Shown: in pieces, positions 17,101 through 25,317 of the stretch
How positions within the stretch are numbered: the first letter of the stretch is position 1
Layout of the letters: each line of letters begins with the position of its first letter
From: an uncultured Bacteriovorax sp.
GTDB lineage: Bacteria; Bdellovibrionota; Bacteriovoracia; Bacteriovoracales; Bacteriovoracaceae
Assembly: GCA_946481315.1 (NCBI GenBank)
Contig: CAMLMH010000001.1
Location: 62,001-126,000, forward strand
Reading direction: 5' to 3'
DNA length: 64,000 bases
Translations under genes and position numbers: made by a program
The notes under the pieces: generated by a model
What the model saw: only the letters and a program-made list of their open reading frames with translations
Databases searched by the model: none
What the model was told of the DNA's origin: nothing

Positions 17101-17787
17101 GAAGCTCAGGAATTTGAGTTCGTCCGTCGATACGGTCAGGATCTTAAAGAGTGCTCAGACAAACTTAAAAACTACAAACTTGAGTTTGGTCGCTTAGGTG
17201 ATATCAACTGGCAGGCAATTGAAGATTACGATCGTCAGAAGCTTCGTGCTGACTTCCTTAAAGTTCAGGAGACAGAACTTAAAGCGTCACTGGAAGATCT
17301 GCAGAAGGCTATCGCTCACATTGATGAGAAATCAAAAGCTCGCTTCCAGGCGGCTTATGATGAAGTCAGCACCCGCTTCCAGAAAGTATTCCCAATTATC
17401 TTTGGTGGAGGTAGTGCGGATCTTAAAGTTGTTGGTGATATAAACGATGCAGAGTGCGGAATCGAAATCGTTGCACAGCCTCCAGGCAAAAAAATGCAAA
17501 ATATTAACCTTATGTCAGGTGGTGAAAAGGCCATGACTGCCGTAAGTTTAATTTTCTCAATCTTCCTTGTTAAGCCAGCACCATTCTGTCTTCTGGATGA
17601 AGTTGATGCTCCTCTGGATGATGCTAACGTCGGACGTTTTAATGAGCTATTAAGAGAAATGAGTAGTGATTCACAATTCATTCTCATCACGCACAATAAG
17701 AAGACTATGGAACTTAACGACACACTTTACGGTGTAACGATGCAGGAACCAGGTGTTTCAAAAGCCGTTTCAGTTCAACTTCACTAA
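14113..17787 (+). CDS. smc: Chromosome segregation SMC ATPase
   Basis: Structural maintenance of chromosomes protein, 1224 residues. Walker A GPNGCGKS lies at 31-38. A long coiled coil runs on either side of a hinge near residues 515-660. The C-terminal head has the ABC signature LMSGGEKA and Walker B CLLDEVDAPLDD. It forms the ATP-dependent bacterial condensin, with ScpA and ScpB encoded elsewhere. The start is GTG at 14113 with AAGGA 9 nt upstream. Length and domain order are complete, and a strong terminator follows. Confidence 0.97.
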   Translation: MKLKRLILQGFKSFKDRTVIHFDEGITGIVGPNGCGKSNVVDALFWVMGEQSAKHLRGASMKDVIFSGSAKYSPAAFAEVSLVLENDEGKHIHIGQQVSSPSEIQLTRKLYRNGETEYRINDVPSRLKDIQEVFMDTGAGSKSYSIIAQGEIHRLVNQKPEERRVMIEEVAGITKFKVRKRESLKKIEQTEQNLARLNDLQQEIEKNLKALEKQAEKAERAKELKEKVKKYDLIVHSHKEFDLLKNYKEGHGIVVARSEENENLSARKNVLEIGLEEERYRKDDETAKIEELQKEYNIISKELAAAEERLVYLCKTQSEKEKLIETREKEIESVNAEMTGRLEKLETLKAELESWEKKGEEDHDFTLLEERVEHLKEELEFKTQSFNDLRDEINAEKEQFQKIDQDLFRNTSRLEEYSNQLQDLTKEIEALEAQYSGVNTQIVAEREAVATAEKLANELKTKEAATREEIETLSTSVKELESEFNQKSKSFIQTDSKLQSLIEINNSLEGKKEGISAFMQANPEGFSLLGTLVKCEEKYTKAVQVLLADFMETLVATADNDSSLFNWIENNSQNLDYLKFANTEKLSVETIERLKLTLGDDLVSLTDILEIEDGMKNKMASFFDGYFVINEISADAMASLSADIRFKAIATINGDRKLVNVGGAKLVSIQAANDEAQGFVARNNQIEELKVVVASLQTEVSTLEEKATTARNNLEARRAEFETLRDQAAEARAQFSGKKSALESKLASFESGFTRLEILKNRKNEISKSRLDMLEAEEKLSRQKELINTELEDKTARFDELQEQVELQKSTYEEEREELLKKQVEARSFESTLKSLNAQVEDLNGQIERLNQRLESNKNLVEQYNTEIDQIIDELEKLEAANKETSLVLSDKEDVLNLLKDSLGQLLLSMKDREDEVKEINSKINKNQREISEMEVKLSQYIVEEEQNVRNIFEKYQIDLRKVLGRFLELEESDYHDLKDINSMYWMETEEGLKEIEAQEFEFVRRYGQDLKECSDKLKNYKLEFGRLGDINWQAIEDYDRQKLRADFLKVQETELKASLEDLQKAIAHIDEKSKARFQAAYDEVSTRFQKVFPIIFGGGSADLKVVGDINDAECGIEIVAQPPGKKMQNINLMSGGEKAMTAVSLIFSIFLVKPAPFCLLDEVDAPLDDANVGRFNELLREMSSDSQFILITHNKKTMELNDTLYGVTMQEPGVSKAVSVQLH

Positions 17788-17800
17788 TTCAAAACTTACA

Positions 17801-17828
17801 GGCTCCCGGGAATGGGAGCCTTTTTTGT
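17801..17828 (+). terminator. Rho-independent terminator after smc
   Basis: Inverted repeat GGCTCCC / GGGAGCC with a 6-nt loop, followed directly by six T residues, 13 nt after the smc stop codon. Confidence 0.93.
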
Positions 17829-17895
17829 AAGCAGTCTAGACACAGGTAAAACAGTACGTGATTATATCGAATCTTAACTAAAAATAAGGTTAGCT

Positions 17896-18363
17896 ATGAA
17901 AACATTTTTTTCACTTCTTATCTTCTCAGCCCTTTCATTGCCATCAGTTCAATCAATGACTAATTTCGCTGCCGTCATTATCAACAACGGCAACACCTTA
18001 TCGGTTACCTTAGTTGATGATGTCATTCCTCCGTTTGAGGCCGGACAATTGTGGGCTTCTTTGAAAGGCATTGAGCAATCAAAATGGGTTGAAGAAGAGT
18101 TTTTCAGTATGAAATGTATGGCGATGCCAGTTGAAATGGGTGACATTAGAGGCTCGTGTAAGATTAAAATTCCGATGAGTCGAATGACAAAAATTGACAG
18201 CAAACGCGTTTTCAAACTTGAAGGTCCAGAGGCTGCCAGATTAAATCGTTATTTTAACGATACGGCATATGTTTCCATGCAAAGGGGAGATGCCTGGCTT
18301 TCATCCTACAATCCAAGACGGCAGTTCTTTTTTGGGCTTGATGAGAATCTGATTCACCGTTAG
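17896..18363 (+). CDS. Secreted hypothetical protein
   Basis: A 155-residue protein with a clear N-terminal signal peptide (MKTFFSLLIFSALSLPSVQS). The mature part has no Cys pair beyond two scattered Cys residues and no motif I recognise. Mixed beta-strand-like stretches suggest a small periplasmic or surface protein. AAGGT precedes the ATG. It is followed 11 nt later by the membrane VOC protein and may share its transcript. The function is unknown. Confidence 0.7.
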   Translation: MKTFFSLLIFSALSLPSVQSMTNFAAVIINNGNTLSVTLVDDVIPPFEAGQLWASLKGIEQSKWVEEEFFSMKCMAMPVEMGDIRGSCKIKIPMSRMTKIDSKRVFKLEGPEAARLNRYFNDTAYVSMQRGDAWLSSYNPRRQFFFGLDENLIHR

Positions 18364-18374
18364 GATTACTCTTA

Positions 18375-19079
18375 ATGAAAAATAAATTATGGTTTCGTCG
18401 CAAGACATATGGTTGGGGCTGGACACCTATTACATGGCAAGGCTGGCTTGTTACTGCTGTAGTAATTGTTATTCCTCTACTGATTAAATACACGACAAAA
18501 ATGATGGAGCTTTCAAAGCTTCAACAGAATTTTTATACCTGGGCATCAGTCCCGATTTTAATTATGGGACTAACCCTCATCTGTTTTCGTTATGGTGAAA
18601 AACCCAGATGGCAATGGGGTGTAAAACGTACAAAACTCTCGCATGTTGAATTAAATGTCAGCAATTACACCGAAAGTATTAAATTCTATGATCTGATTCT
18701 TCTATCCATGGGGTGGGAGCGACTGGTCTGTCGAACAGATCATACAAGCTATACTGATGGAACTCTCAAGCTCATTCTGGTTCCTACAGAAGCTGACCGT
18801 CTGAAAAATGCTTTTCATCGAAAGAATACAGGAATAAATCATCTGGCCTTTTATGCTGAAACGAAAGAAATGGTGGATGATTTCTACCGCGAAATCATGC
18901 ATAAAAATGATATCAAATCGCTCTATCAGGAAGGTGCCAAAGGCGACAAAAATTACTATTCAGTTTTTTTCGAAGATCCTGATCGCATAAAGCTGGAAGT
19001 TGTTTACTCACCATTTTATTGTGAAAAAGAATACTGGCCCAATAATCAGGAAAGTAACTTCGATCCTTATCAAGCCTGA
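18375..19079 (+). CDS. Membrane-anchored VOC (glyoxalase-fold) protein
   Basis: Two hydrophobic helices (about 22-39 and 55-71) precede a vicinal-oxygen-chelate domain of about 150 residues. The domain starts LSHVELNVSN, with H90 in the usual metal-ligand position, contains GINHLAFYAET and ends DPDRIKLEVVYSP, where the Glu is the usual last ligand. VOC proteins include glyoxalase I, ring-cleaving dioxygenases and resistance proteins; I cannot tell which from the sequence. Two membrane helices in front of a VOC domain is not the usual arrangement. The gene is close behind the secreted protein. Confidence 0.78.
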   Translation: MKNKLWFRRKTYGWGWTPITWQGWLVTAVVIVIPLLIKYTTKMMELSKLQQNFYTWASVPILIMGLTLICFRYGEKPRWQWGVKRTKLSHVELNVSNYTESIKFYDLILLSMGWERLVCRTDHTSYTDGTLKLILVPTEADRLKNAFHRKNTGINHLAFYAETKEMVDDFYREIMHKNDIKSLYQEGAKGDKNYYSVFFEDPDRIKLEVVYSPFYCEKEYWPNNQESNFDPYQA

Positions 19080-19153
19080 GTTCGAAATATCCTATTTGCC
19101 TGGCCGTTTAAGACTTATTCCTGGCTTCAACGGCCCATAACAATTTTTTATTC

Positions 19154-19465
19154 CTAATAAAGAGTGTTGCAGAAGGCATTGGCACTCAAATGCACAATCG
19201 GATCATTCGAATCGTTTGCATAGACACGGACCCAGGCAAACATACCCTGGTAAAGCACCCGATAATCGTAAGCATTGATATAAGAACCATTCTTCGTTTG
19301 TGCTGTCGCACGAATGTTGCACGAAATATCTTTTCCACTAGTGTTCCACAACGTGCATTCACCGCTGGTTGGACCGTAGGTACAAGATGGCCATAAAAAG
19401 ACAGGTTCTGCCTGAACCATACCCGTCATTAGAAGGAAGGCTGCCCCCAAGATTATCTTTTTCAT
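19154..19465 (-). CDS. Small secreted hypothetical protein
   Basis: About 103 residues with signal peptide MKKIILGAAFLLMTGMVQA and a mature part containing four Cys residues, likely two disulfides. I place the start at 19465, where AAGGAGAGG stands directly upstream on the minus strand. A longer frame adds eight residues lacking a ribosome site. No family is recognised. It is isolated between the VOC gene and the pseudopilin pair. Confidence 0.7.
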   Translation of the reverse strand: MKKIILGAAFLLMTGMVQAEPVFLWPSCTYGPTSGECTLWNTSGKDISCNIRATAQTKNGSYINAYDYRVLYQGMFAWVRVYANDSNDPIVHLSANAFCNTLY

Positions 19466-19696
19466 TTTCCTCTCCTTAGAAATAGGCAAGTTAATGAATC
19501 AATCATCACTAAAATTCTCTGTCTTGGCAATTTTCACGCAGTTACACTGCCAAACATTTAAGCCTGGCCCAAGGGTCCTTTTATTCGTCAGGTACAAGCT
19601 AATTTACTGAAATACCTGACTCAAATGATATTTAGTTGATTATTATAGGGGAGTCATCGAGAATATAAATATATAGATTTTTAAAGGGGAGTAGTT

Positions 19697-20416
19697 ATTA
19701 AGACGCTGATCAATTTTTTTAAGCGGCATAATAATCGGCGGGGTTTTACGCTGATGGAAGTTTTGATAGCCGCAGCTATTATGGGTGGTGTTGCCGTTGT
19801 TTTATTGCAGATAATGAAAGATCAAGCAAAAAGTAAAGCTAAAAGTGATATTGAATTGGCAATTGGACAAGCCCAGACTGAAATTGTAAATCTTATAAAC
19901 ACACCTGCCCATTGCAATGCTAATTTTGCAACACTGGCTACAATTGCACCTCCACCAGCTCCATTACCAAATCCGTTGCCTTCACTGCCAACAATATCTC
20001 CAGCAGTAGCCCCAGCATTAAAGACTTGTCTAAATCCAAATGTCTCAGGAGCCTGCCGAACAGGTGCAACGGGAGCTACCACGGTTAGTAAATTCCCAGT
20101 TTATCATACATCTTGGGGGGCGAATCAGTGGGAGCCTAGCATGACCAAGATATCAGGTCGAGTGAGAATTACATCACTTCGCTATGAAGTTTATACTGGT
20201 CCAACTATGACTCCACCTCCAGCGACCGGAACCGGTACCGGTTATGGTTCACTTCAAAACTTAAAACTGCATGTCACTTACGAAATTAACAATGAGAATT
20301 TGAAAGAAATAGCAACTACTCGGTCCATAACAAAAGTTTACAATACCTCGGTTATTGTGAATGGTTCGAGTGTCGTGGGGTGTCCTCGTTCAATCAATTC
20401 TACTGTTCCATATTAA
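19697..20416 (+). CDS. Type IV pilin-like/pseudopilin protein with an apparent ATT start
   Basis: The frame contains the prepilin peptidase motif G|FTLMEV (G at 19742-19744) followed by a 20-residue hydrophobic helix, so it should be processed and inserted as a pilin or pseudopilin. The only ATG (19754) lies inside this motif and would destroy it. Upstream, an in-frame TAA at 19682 limits the start to a short stretch with no ATG, GTG or TTG. The best candidate is ATT at 19697, 5 nt after AGGGGAG. CTG 19706 is an alternative. This gives a Lys/Arg-rich leader, as expected. The C-terminal GCPRS motif is shared with the next gene. Confidence 0.75.
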   Translation: MKTLINFFKRHNNRRGFTLMEVLIAAAIMGGVAVVLLQIMKDQAKSKAKSDIELAIGQAQTEIVNLINTPAHCNANFATLATIAPPPAPLPNPLPSLPTISPAVAPALKTCLNPNVSGACRTGATGATTVSKFPVYHTSWGANQWEPSMTKISGRVRITSLRYEVYTGPTMTPPPATGTGTGYGSLQNLKLHVTYEINNENLKEIATTRSITKVYNTSVIVNGSSVVGCPRSINSTVPY

Positions 20417-20425
20417 TTAAGAGAA

Positions 20426-21172
20426 ATGACGATGCTGAAATCTTTTAAATCTATTGTTAAAAATGAAAAGGGAGCATCTCTTGTTACAGTAATTATTGCT
20501 ACTGCGGCTATCGTTTCATTGTCAGTCGTATTGATGCAGGCTCGTAGAATACAGCAAAAAAGGGATTTAAAAACTACAGCAGATAATGAAGTTGCTCTCG
20601 CTGTTAATAAATTGAGTGCAATGTTAAATTCATATTCTCATTGCAATGCTTTTCTAAAAAATAGAGGATTGATTCCCCCCGCTTTTAATCCAACTGCTGA
20701 TCACACAGTCCCAGCTAATAATGGCTTGAATCTAACTCTCACCGCTCCAAACAACTTTATAAAAACATGTAATGCGTCCAATTGTGACTATACTACAAAC
20801 TCCGTTAACTCTTTTGAAATAAATGGAACATCTTGGGATTCGCACTTAACAGGTTTTCCTATAACTGGTACAGAAAGTGCACTTAGAACGTCCAGAGTTA
20901 GAATTAAAAATTTATATTTATCTATAGACACGACGAATTACCCATATCCCAGGCCAGCACCTTCTGGGGATTCATTTCCTTGGACTGCAAGGCTATGGAT
21001 ACGATTTGAGAAAAATTTAGTTCAAGTAAAATCCGGAACATCTGATAAAGTAACTACTTTTGTTGATAGGACTCTCTATTTTCCAGTGACTCTGGCATCT
21101 AGGTCCTTTCCTTTTACACCAGCGGTAGTTTCTGGTTGTCCTCGTTCACCTAATACAACGACAATTCCTTAA
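20426..21172 (+). CDS. Pseudopilin paralogue lacking the +5 Glu
   Basis: A 248-residue protein with a leader ending NEKG followed by ASLVTVIIATAAIV, a prepilin-type cleavage site with hydrophobic helix. The usual Glu at position 5 of the mature protein is Thr, as in minor tip pilins of the GspK/PilX type. Shared features with the upstream gene are a HCNA segment after the helix, TSW in the middle, RVRI, and a C-terminal GCPRS followed by an Asn/Thr/Pro tail. The two genes therefore look like a tandem duplication that diverged. It ends 3 nt before the convergent membrane gene. Confidence 0.75.
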   Translation: MTMLKSFKSIVKNEKGASLVTVIIATAAIVSLSVVLMQARRIQQKRDLKTTADNEVALAVNKLSAMLNSYSHCNAFLKNRGLIPPAFNPTADHTVPANNGLNLTLTAPNNFIKTCNASNCDYTTNSVNSFEINGTSWDSHLTGFPITGTESALRTSRVRIKNLYLSIDTTNYPYPRPAPSGDSFPWTARLWIRFEKNLVQVKSGTSDKVTTFVDRTLYFPVTLASRSFPFTPAVVSGCPRSPNTTTIP

Positions 21173-21175
21173 AAA

Positions 21176-22708
21176 TTAATCTTCGAAATTTTTTTTGTAA
21201 ATATTGATTCTATAAATACCGCTATTAATTCTCTCATCTAAAGGAAATAGTGCTTTTCCCTTCCTTATCCATTCTTCAGCAGATTTAAAATCCTGTTTGT
21301 TGATATATTCTTCGAATAGGGCCATATAAATGGCCGGATGGCTCTTGTGCTCAAGAACTTTTTCATAAAGCTTTATTGGTTGATTAAAGAGAAATCCATA
21401 TTTCAAATTAAGTGCTATAAGTAAAAATGAATAAATAAGTAAAACTCTTTTAATTTTAGTATATTCAAGCCTAACTAGGATCGCTGGTAGTAAAGGAATT
21501 AGAACGTATGCATATCTATCGGAAACAAATGACCAATAAAAAAATGTAATGAATGAAAATCCTATATAAGGAGCCAGTGAAACAATTGAATATAAAAAAA
21601 ACACAAAACGCTTTCTGGAATTAATCTGGTGATTTACAAAATAAAAGAATGATAAAACTAGAGCAATTGTCAGAAAAAAATGCAGATAAAAATGTTTTTC
21701 AAATTGTTGGGAATATATAAAGCTTTGCTCAAGTGGTAAAAAAAGTTGGGATGGGTAAAATGCAAAAGAATAAGCAAATATTTTCCAGCGATTGAATTCA
21801 ATTTTCTTAAGTCCTACCTTAGGGATGCCAATGATTGAATCGTAATATTGTTTTTCAAGTTGGTATTTAACATCGTCATTAACTTCAGGATTGGCTATAG
21901 GATAAATTTTACTATAAAGCTGAGTTACTGTTCTGCTTAGAGATATATTTACTGAATCCGAAGTGAATTCATAACTTTTCATCTTTAACTGGTTTATTGA
22001 TCCAATTAGAGTCATACTCCCAATTAATAAACTTATTACAAAAAAAGGAAGCGTAATAAAAACAGATTTCCAAATGTTTTTGACATAAAGCCAAGTAAAT
22101 AAAAAGAAGAAAAAGGGAAAAAAAACACCTATGCTTTTAGTCCACAGCGAAGCACAAAACAAAAAAAGCGCCAGGAAATAATTCAATATATTCATTCTGT
22201 TGAAGTATATTCTTAAAAAAAATATGGCCAATAATAAAAATGAAAAAGCTGACAATGTTAACAATTGAAACGTCCAGCTTACAACTTCAACATTCAAAGG
22301 ATGTATTAATGAAATAAATCCAATAATAAAAGGCCATTTTAAATCGTTTTGTTTTGAGATTTTAAAAATTAAAAATGCATTTAAGCAATGGATGACAATG
22401 TTTAATAATTTGTAATAATATAACTTGTATGAAAATAATTTAAAAAGCGATGAAAAAAGAGTATATCCGAGTGGCCAAGCACGAAAAAAATGGGTGTTAG
22501 GATTCCAGTAATCGAAGTAGTTTTTTATATTGATAACTTCGGGGTTTAAAAAAACGAACTGCTCATCATCCCAAAAAAAGTTTAAATTTAAAAAGGAAGT
22601 AGAAAATATTACTAAGCCTATAATCAAATAAGAAATTAGTATCTTCCATTCTTTATGATGGTCAGTTTCAAAAAAGGCGAATTCAATTCTCTCTAACAAT
22701 TTCTTCAT
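21176..22708 (-). CDS. Polytopic membrane protein, GT-C glycosyltransferase-like
   Basis: A 510-residue protein with about 11 to 13 hydrophobic segments, FFWDDEQF near residue 50 and HPLNVEVVSWTFQ near residue 135, which resemble the DD/DE and HP motifs of TMTC/PMT-type GT-C enzymes using polyprenyl-linked sugars. The C-terminal 60 residues look TPR-like. The target is unknown; pilins encoded next door are one possibility. The gene is visibly AT-rich (about 27% G+C over 21601-21660 by hand count), unlike its neighbours, so acquisition is possible. Its start overlaps the P450 stop as ATGA, so both are cotranscribed. Confidence 0.6.
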   Translation of the reverse strand: MKKLLERIEFAFFETDHHKEWKILISYLIIGLVIFSTSFLNLNFFWDDEQFVFLNPEVINIKNYFDYWNPNTHFFRAWPLGYTLFSSLFKLFSYKLYYYKLLNIVIHCLNAFLIFKISKQNDLKWPFIIGFISLIHPLNVEVVSWTFQLLTLSAFSFLLLAIFFLRIYFNRMNILNYFLALFLFCASLWTKSIGVFFPFFFFLFTWLYVKNIWKSVFITLPFFVISLLIGSMTLIGSINQLKMKSYEFTSDSVNISLSRTVTQLYSKIYPIANPEVNDDVKYQLEKQYYDSIIGIPKVGLKKIEFNRWKIFAYSFAFYPSQLFLPLEQSFIYSQQFEKHFYLHFFLTIALVLSFFYFVNHQINSRKRFVFFLYSIVSLAPYIGFSFITFFYWSFVSDRYAYVLIPLLPAILVRLEYTKIKRVLLIYSFLLIALNLKYGFLFNQPIKLYEKVLEHKSHPAIYMALFEEYINKQDFKSAEEWIRKGKALFPLDERINSGIYRINIYKKNFED

Positions 22709-24036
22709 TTAAACCTACTTTTAATTTGAATATAAATTGTTTCCGCAGGTTTCAGTGTTACAAACCCTTTGGGTTTAATGCTTTTTTTTGTTCTAATTAT
22801 TTTGTTCTTTTTAAACATCAGCAAACAGAAGATAGCCATTTCCAGTGTCGCAAATCTACCTCCAATGCAGTTTCGCTTACCCAATGAAAAAGGGAGATAG
22901 GAATTTTTAATTGGATCTTTTTCAAATCTTTCTGGGATAAATTTTTGAGGATCTATCCACCACCGGGAATCACGGTGATTGACAAAAGGGCATATGGCCA
23001 GGACTCGGTTTTTTTTGACCTTAAATTTGCCAACTGAACTATCTTCAGCAATATCGCGGGCAATTATCCAGCCGGCAGGATAGAGACGCATTGTCTCGTT
23101 AAGGACTTTGTTAAGATAAGGGTAGTTGGACAAATGTGTGGCATTTGAAAATTCAAAATTATTTTTTTCGCACTCTTCGATGATTTTATTCTGCACGTCT
23201 GGATGTCGGGAGAGTTCATAAAATAACCAGCTCATTGTCATCGCAGTAGTTTCGTGGCCGGCGAAAAGAAATGTTAAGATTTGATCGAAGATGTCACTTC
23301 GGGAAAGTTGGGTTTTGTCATCATCCTGAGCACACATCATCATTCCCAGCAAATCATTGGTTTGCTCATTCTGTTTTTTTCTTCGTTCAATAATTGAATA
23401 GACTGTTTCTTTCAGAAATTTCAGATCGGCTTTCAGTGATTTGTTATCTTTTGTTGGGAAAAAAAGTGGCCAGTTAAAGGGGGTAGCCATTCGTCGGGAG
23501 ACGATACGAATTGAATTTACTGAAGCTCGGTTGAACCTCTCTTTTTGTTCAGGAGATAAGGAAGTTCCAAAAAAAGTATGAATAGCTACATCAATTGTGT
23601 ATTCAAACATTTTATGAGTCCAGTTAACTGGTGAAGAAGTTGATAAGGATTCAACTTTTTCCTGCGCTACTCTCGTCATGCATTGTAAATGAATGTCCAG
23701 AGCATCACGTCCAAAAATTGGATTGAGAAGTTTTCTTTGCTTTTGCCAGTCTTGTCCATTGCTGGTGAGAAGGCCATTGCCCAGGATGAGACGTAAATTT
23801 TTGTACTGATTGCCTTTGATGAATGTATCGCCTTTGTCGATTAGAATTTCGCGATTATGTTCCGGATGCAGAAATAGGTAAAAAGTTTTATGGAGAACAC
23901 GGATCCGCATGGCATCGCCATTTTCTCTGAACATGCGTTCATAAAAATGAATACCTTCTTTTTTCATCTGAAACAGATGTCCAAAGATGGGATGGCCTTT
24001 GACTAAAGGAGGTTCCTGCATGGTTGAGATGGTCAT
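22705..24036 (-). CDS. Cytochrome P450
   Basis: Complete P450 of 443 residues. The heme-binding loop FSLGKRNCIGG has the axial Cys at about 390, the I-helix motif AGHETT is intact, and the K-helix ExxR (ETMR) is present. No N-terminal membrane anchor is visible, so it is probably soluble and needs an external redox partner. A [2Fe-2S] ferredoxin gene occurs at 53624 but is 30 kb away. The motif pattern resembles fatty-acid or lipid hydroxylases, but the substrate cannot be read from the sequence. The gene is divergent from the condensation-type acyltransferase with only 21 nt between them. Confidence 0.94.
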   Translation of the reverse strand: MTISTMQEPPLVKGHPIFGHLFQMKKEGIHFYERMFRENGDAMRIRVLHKTFYLFLHPEHNREILIDKGDTFIKGNQYKNLRLILGNGLLTSNGQDWQKQRKLLNPIFGRDALDIHLQCMTRVAQEKVESLSTSSPVNWTHKMFEYTIDVAIHTFFGTSLSPEQKERFNRASVNSIRIVSRRMATPFNWPLFFPTKDNKSLKADLKFLKETVYSIIERRKKQNEQTNDLLGMMMCAQDDDKTQLSRSDIFDQILTFLFAGHETTAMTMSWLFYELSRHPDVQNKIIEECEKNNFEFSNATHLSNYPYLNKVLNETMRLYPAGWIIARDIAEDSSVGKFKVKKNRVLAICPFVNHRDSRWWIDPQKFIPERFEKDPIKNSYLPFSLGKRNCIGGRFATLEMAIFCLLMFKKNKIIRTKKSIKPKGFVTLKPAETIYIQIKSRFK

Positions 24037-24057
24037 AAACTAATGTTATAGTGGAGC

Positions 24058-25317
24058 ATGTTTAATCGTCAAACACCGGTCAATCTTTCATTCCAGGATC
24101 GCTACATACTCGCTTTTGATCGTCCTGATCTTCCTTTTAATAGTCATCTGGTTTTGGAGATGGAATCTGAACCCGATATTGAAAGGCTGAAATCTGCTCT
24201 ATGCAGATATTTTGAGCTCGAACAGTTCAGTCGTATTGTTCCGGATATAGATACTGGATTGTTTTATCTACAGCCATTCGACGAAGAGAAAATTTCCCGT
24301 GCATTTATTGAAATCAGGCATGAGCAATTTGAAAAGATTTGGGACAAAGCTTTTGATTTTGAAAATGAATATGGTTTAAAACTGATTTATTGTCCTGGAC
24401 ATGAAGTGAATCGCCTGGTGATTAGCTGTCATCATTCGCTCTATGACGGGCATGCACAATTTAATATGCTCAAAGATTTGATGGATTTGTATAGTGGAGC
24501 CGCTTATCAGCCCCGACGGCAGGAAGAGATTTATCGATTTAGAAGGTATTTCATTAAGACTAAATTTTCCTGGCTCAGCTCTTTTGTCAAAGGTACGTTC
24601 AAAAGCAAAGCAAAAACGAAAAAAATTCGTATTGCCAGGCTGTGGGATAAAGAGCCAGTTAGCAGAAAGGTTGTAGCGAGGACATTTTCTTTTGATAGGT
24701 CTTTACTGGATAAAAAATCACGCCGGGATTCTTTGTCAGTGAGTTCCTGTGTTTCACTAATCGGCGCTAAAGCAGCAGATAAATTGTTGCTTGATAAGAA
24801 CATTGTCGACGATGTTATCGTCCTATTCATTACTAAAAGTATGCGTTTTGAGTTAAAAGCTACGCGGGCATTACAAAACTTGGTTGGCTTTATCTGGATG
24901 AAGTTAGATCGCCAAGAGATGCATAAAAAAGATTTTACCCGGCAATTTAGAGAAACGTATAAATTTCGCAGTTCGGATAGTGAGGTGAGGAAAACTCTTT
25001 TTGGTGCAGCTTTGATAAGTTATTTGGTTAGTTTCAAAAAGCTGAAAGGTCTGCTTGAAACGAAAGAGCGTAGAAAGCACGATTGCACGTTAATCATCAG
25101 CAGCGGAAGGACTCCAAAAGAGTTGGTTTTTCCGGCAGACTTTAAAATGAAAGCGCTAATTGCAAGGGGAACAATGCATCGGTCTCCAGGAATTGGTCTG
25201 ATGGTTACTAGTCTCGATAACCAGGATTTTATTACCGTTGAGTATTTAGAAGATGCATTTTTTCCGGAAACGATCGATTCATTTTGTCGATATCTGCTTC
25301 AGGAAATTCAATCGTAA
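24058..25317 (+). CDS. Stand-alone condensation/PapA-type acyltransferase
   Basis: A 419-residue protein with an intact HHxxxDG catalytic motif (HHSLYDG, 125-131), the signature of the condensation-domain superfamily that includes NRPS condensation domains, PapA5, wax-ester synthases and alcohol acetyltransferases. No carrier or adenylation domain is attached, so it probably acts as an O- or N-acyltransferase. A second conserved stretch, ARGTMHRSPGIGLMVTS, matches the paralogue downstream. It is divergent from the P450 gene. The donor and acceptor are unknown. The stop region overlaps the convergent acyltransferase gene. Confidence 0.85.
   Translation: MFNRQTPVNLSFQDRYILAFDRPDLPFNSHLVLEMESEPDIERLKSALCRYFELEQFSRIVPDIDTGLFYLQPFDEEKISRAFIEIRHEQFEKIWDKAFDFENEYGLKLIYCPGHEVNRLVISCHHSLYDGHAQFNMLKDLMDLYSGAAYQPRRQEEIYRFRRYFIKTKFSWLSSFVKGTFKSKAKTKKIRIARLWDKEPVSRKVVARTFSFDRSLLDKKSRRDSLSVSSCVSLIGAKAADKLLLDKNIVDDVIVLFITKSMRFELKATRALQNLVGFIWMKLDRQEMHKKDFTRQFRETYKFRSSDSEVRKTLFGAALISYLVSFKKLKGLLETKERRKHDCTLIISSGRTPKELVFPADFKMKALIARGTMHRSPGIGLMVTSLDNQDFITVEYLEDAFFPETIDSFCRYLLQEIQS

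Noticed and set aside
17355..17723. Long minus-strand frame inside smc
   Set aside because: It is antisense to the conserved SMC head domain and has no start site or family features; it is a shadow of codon bias.
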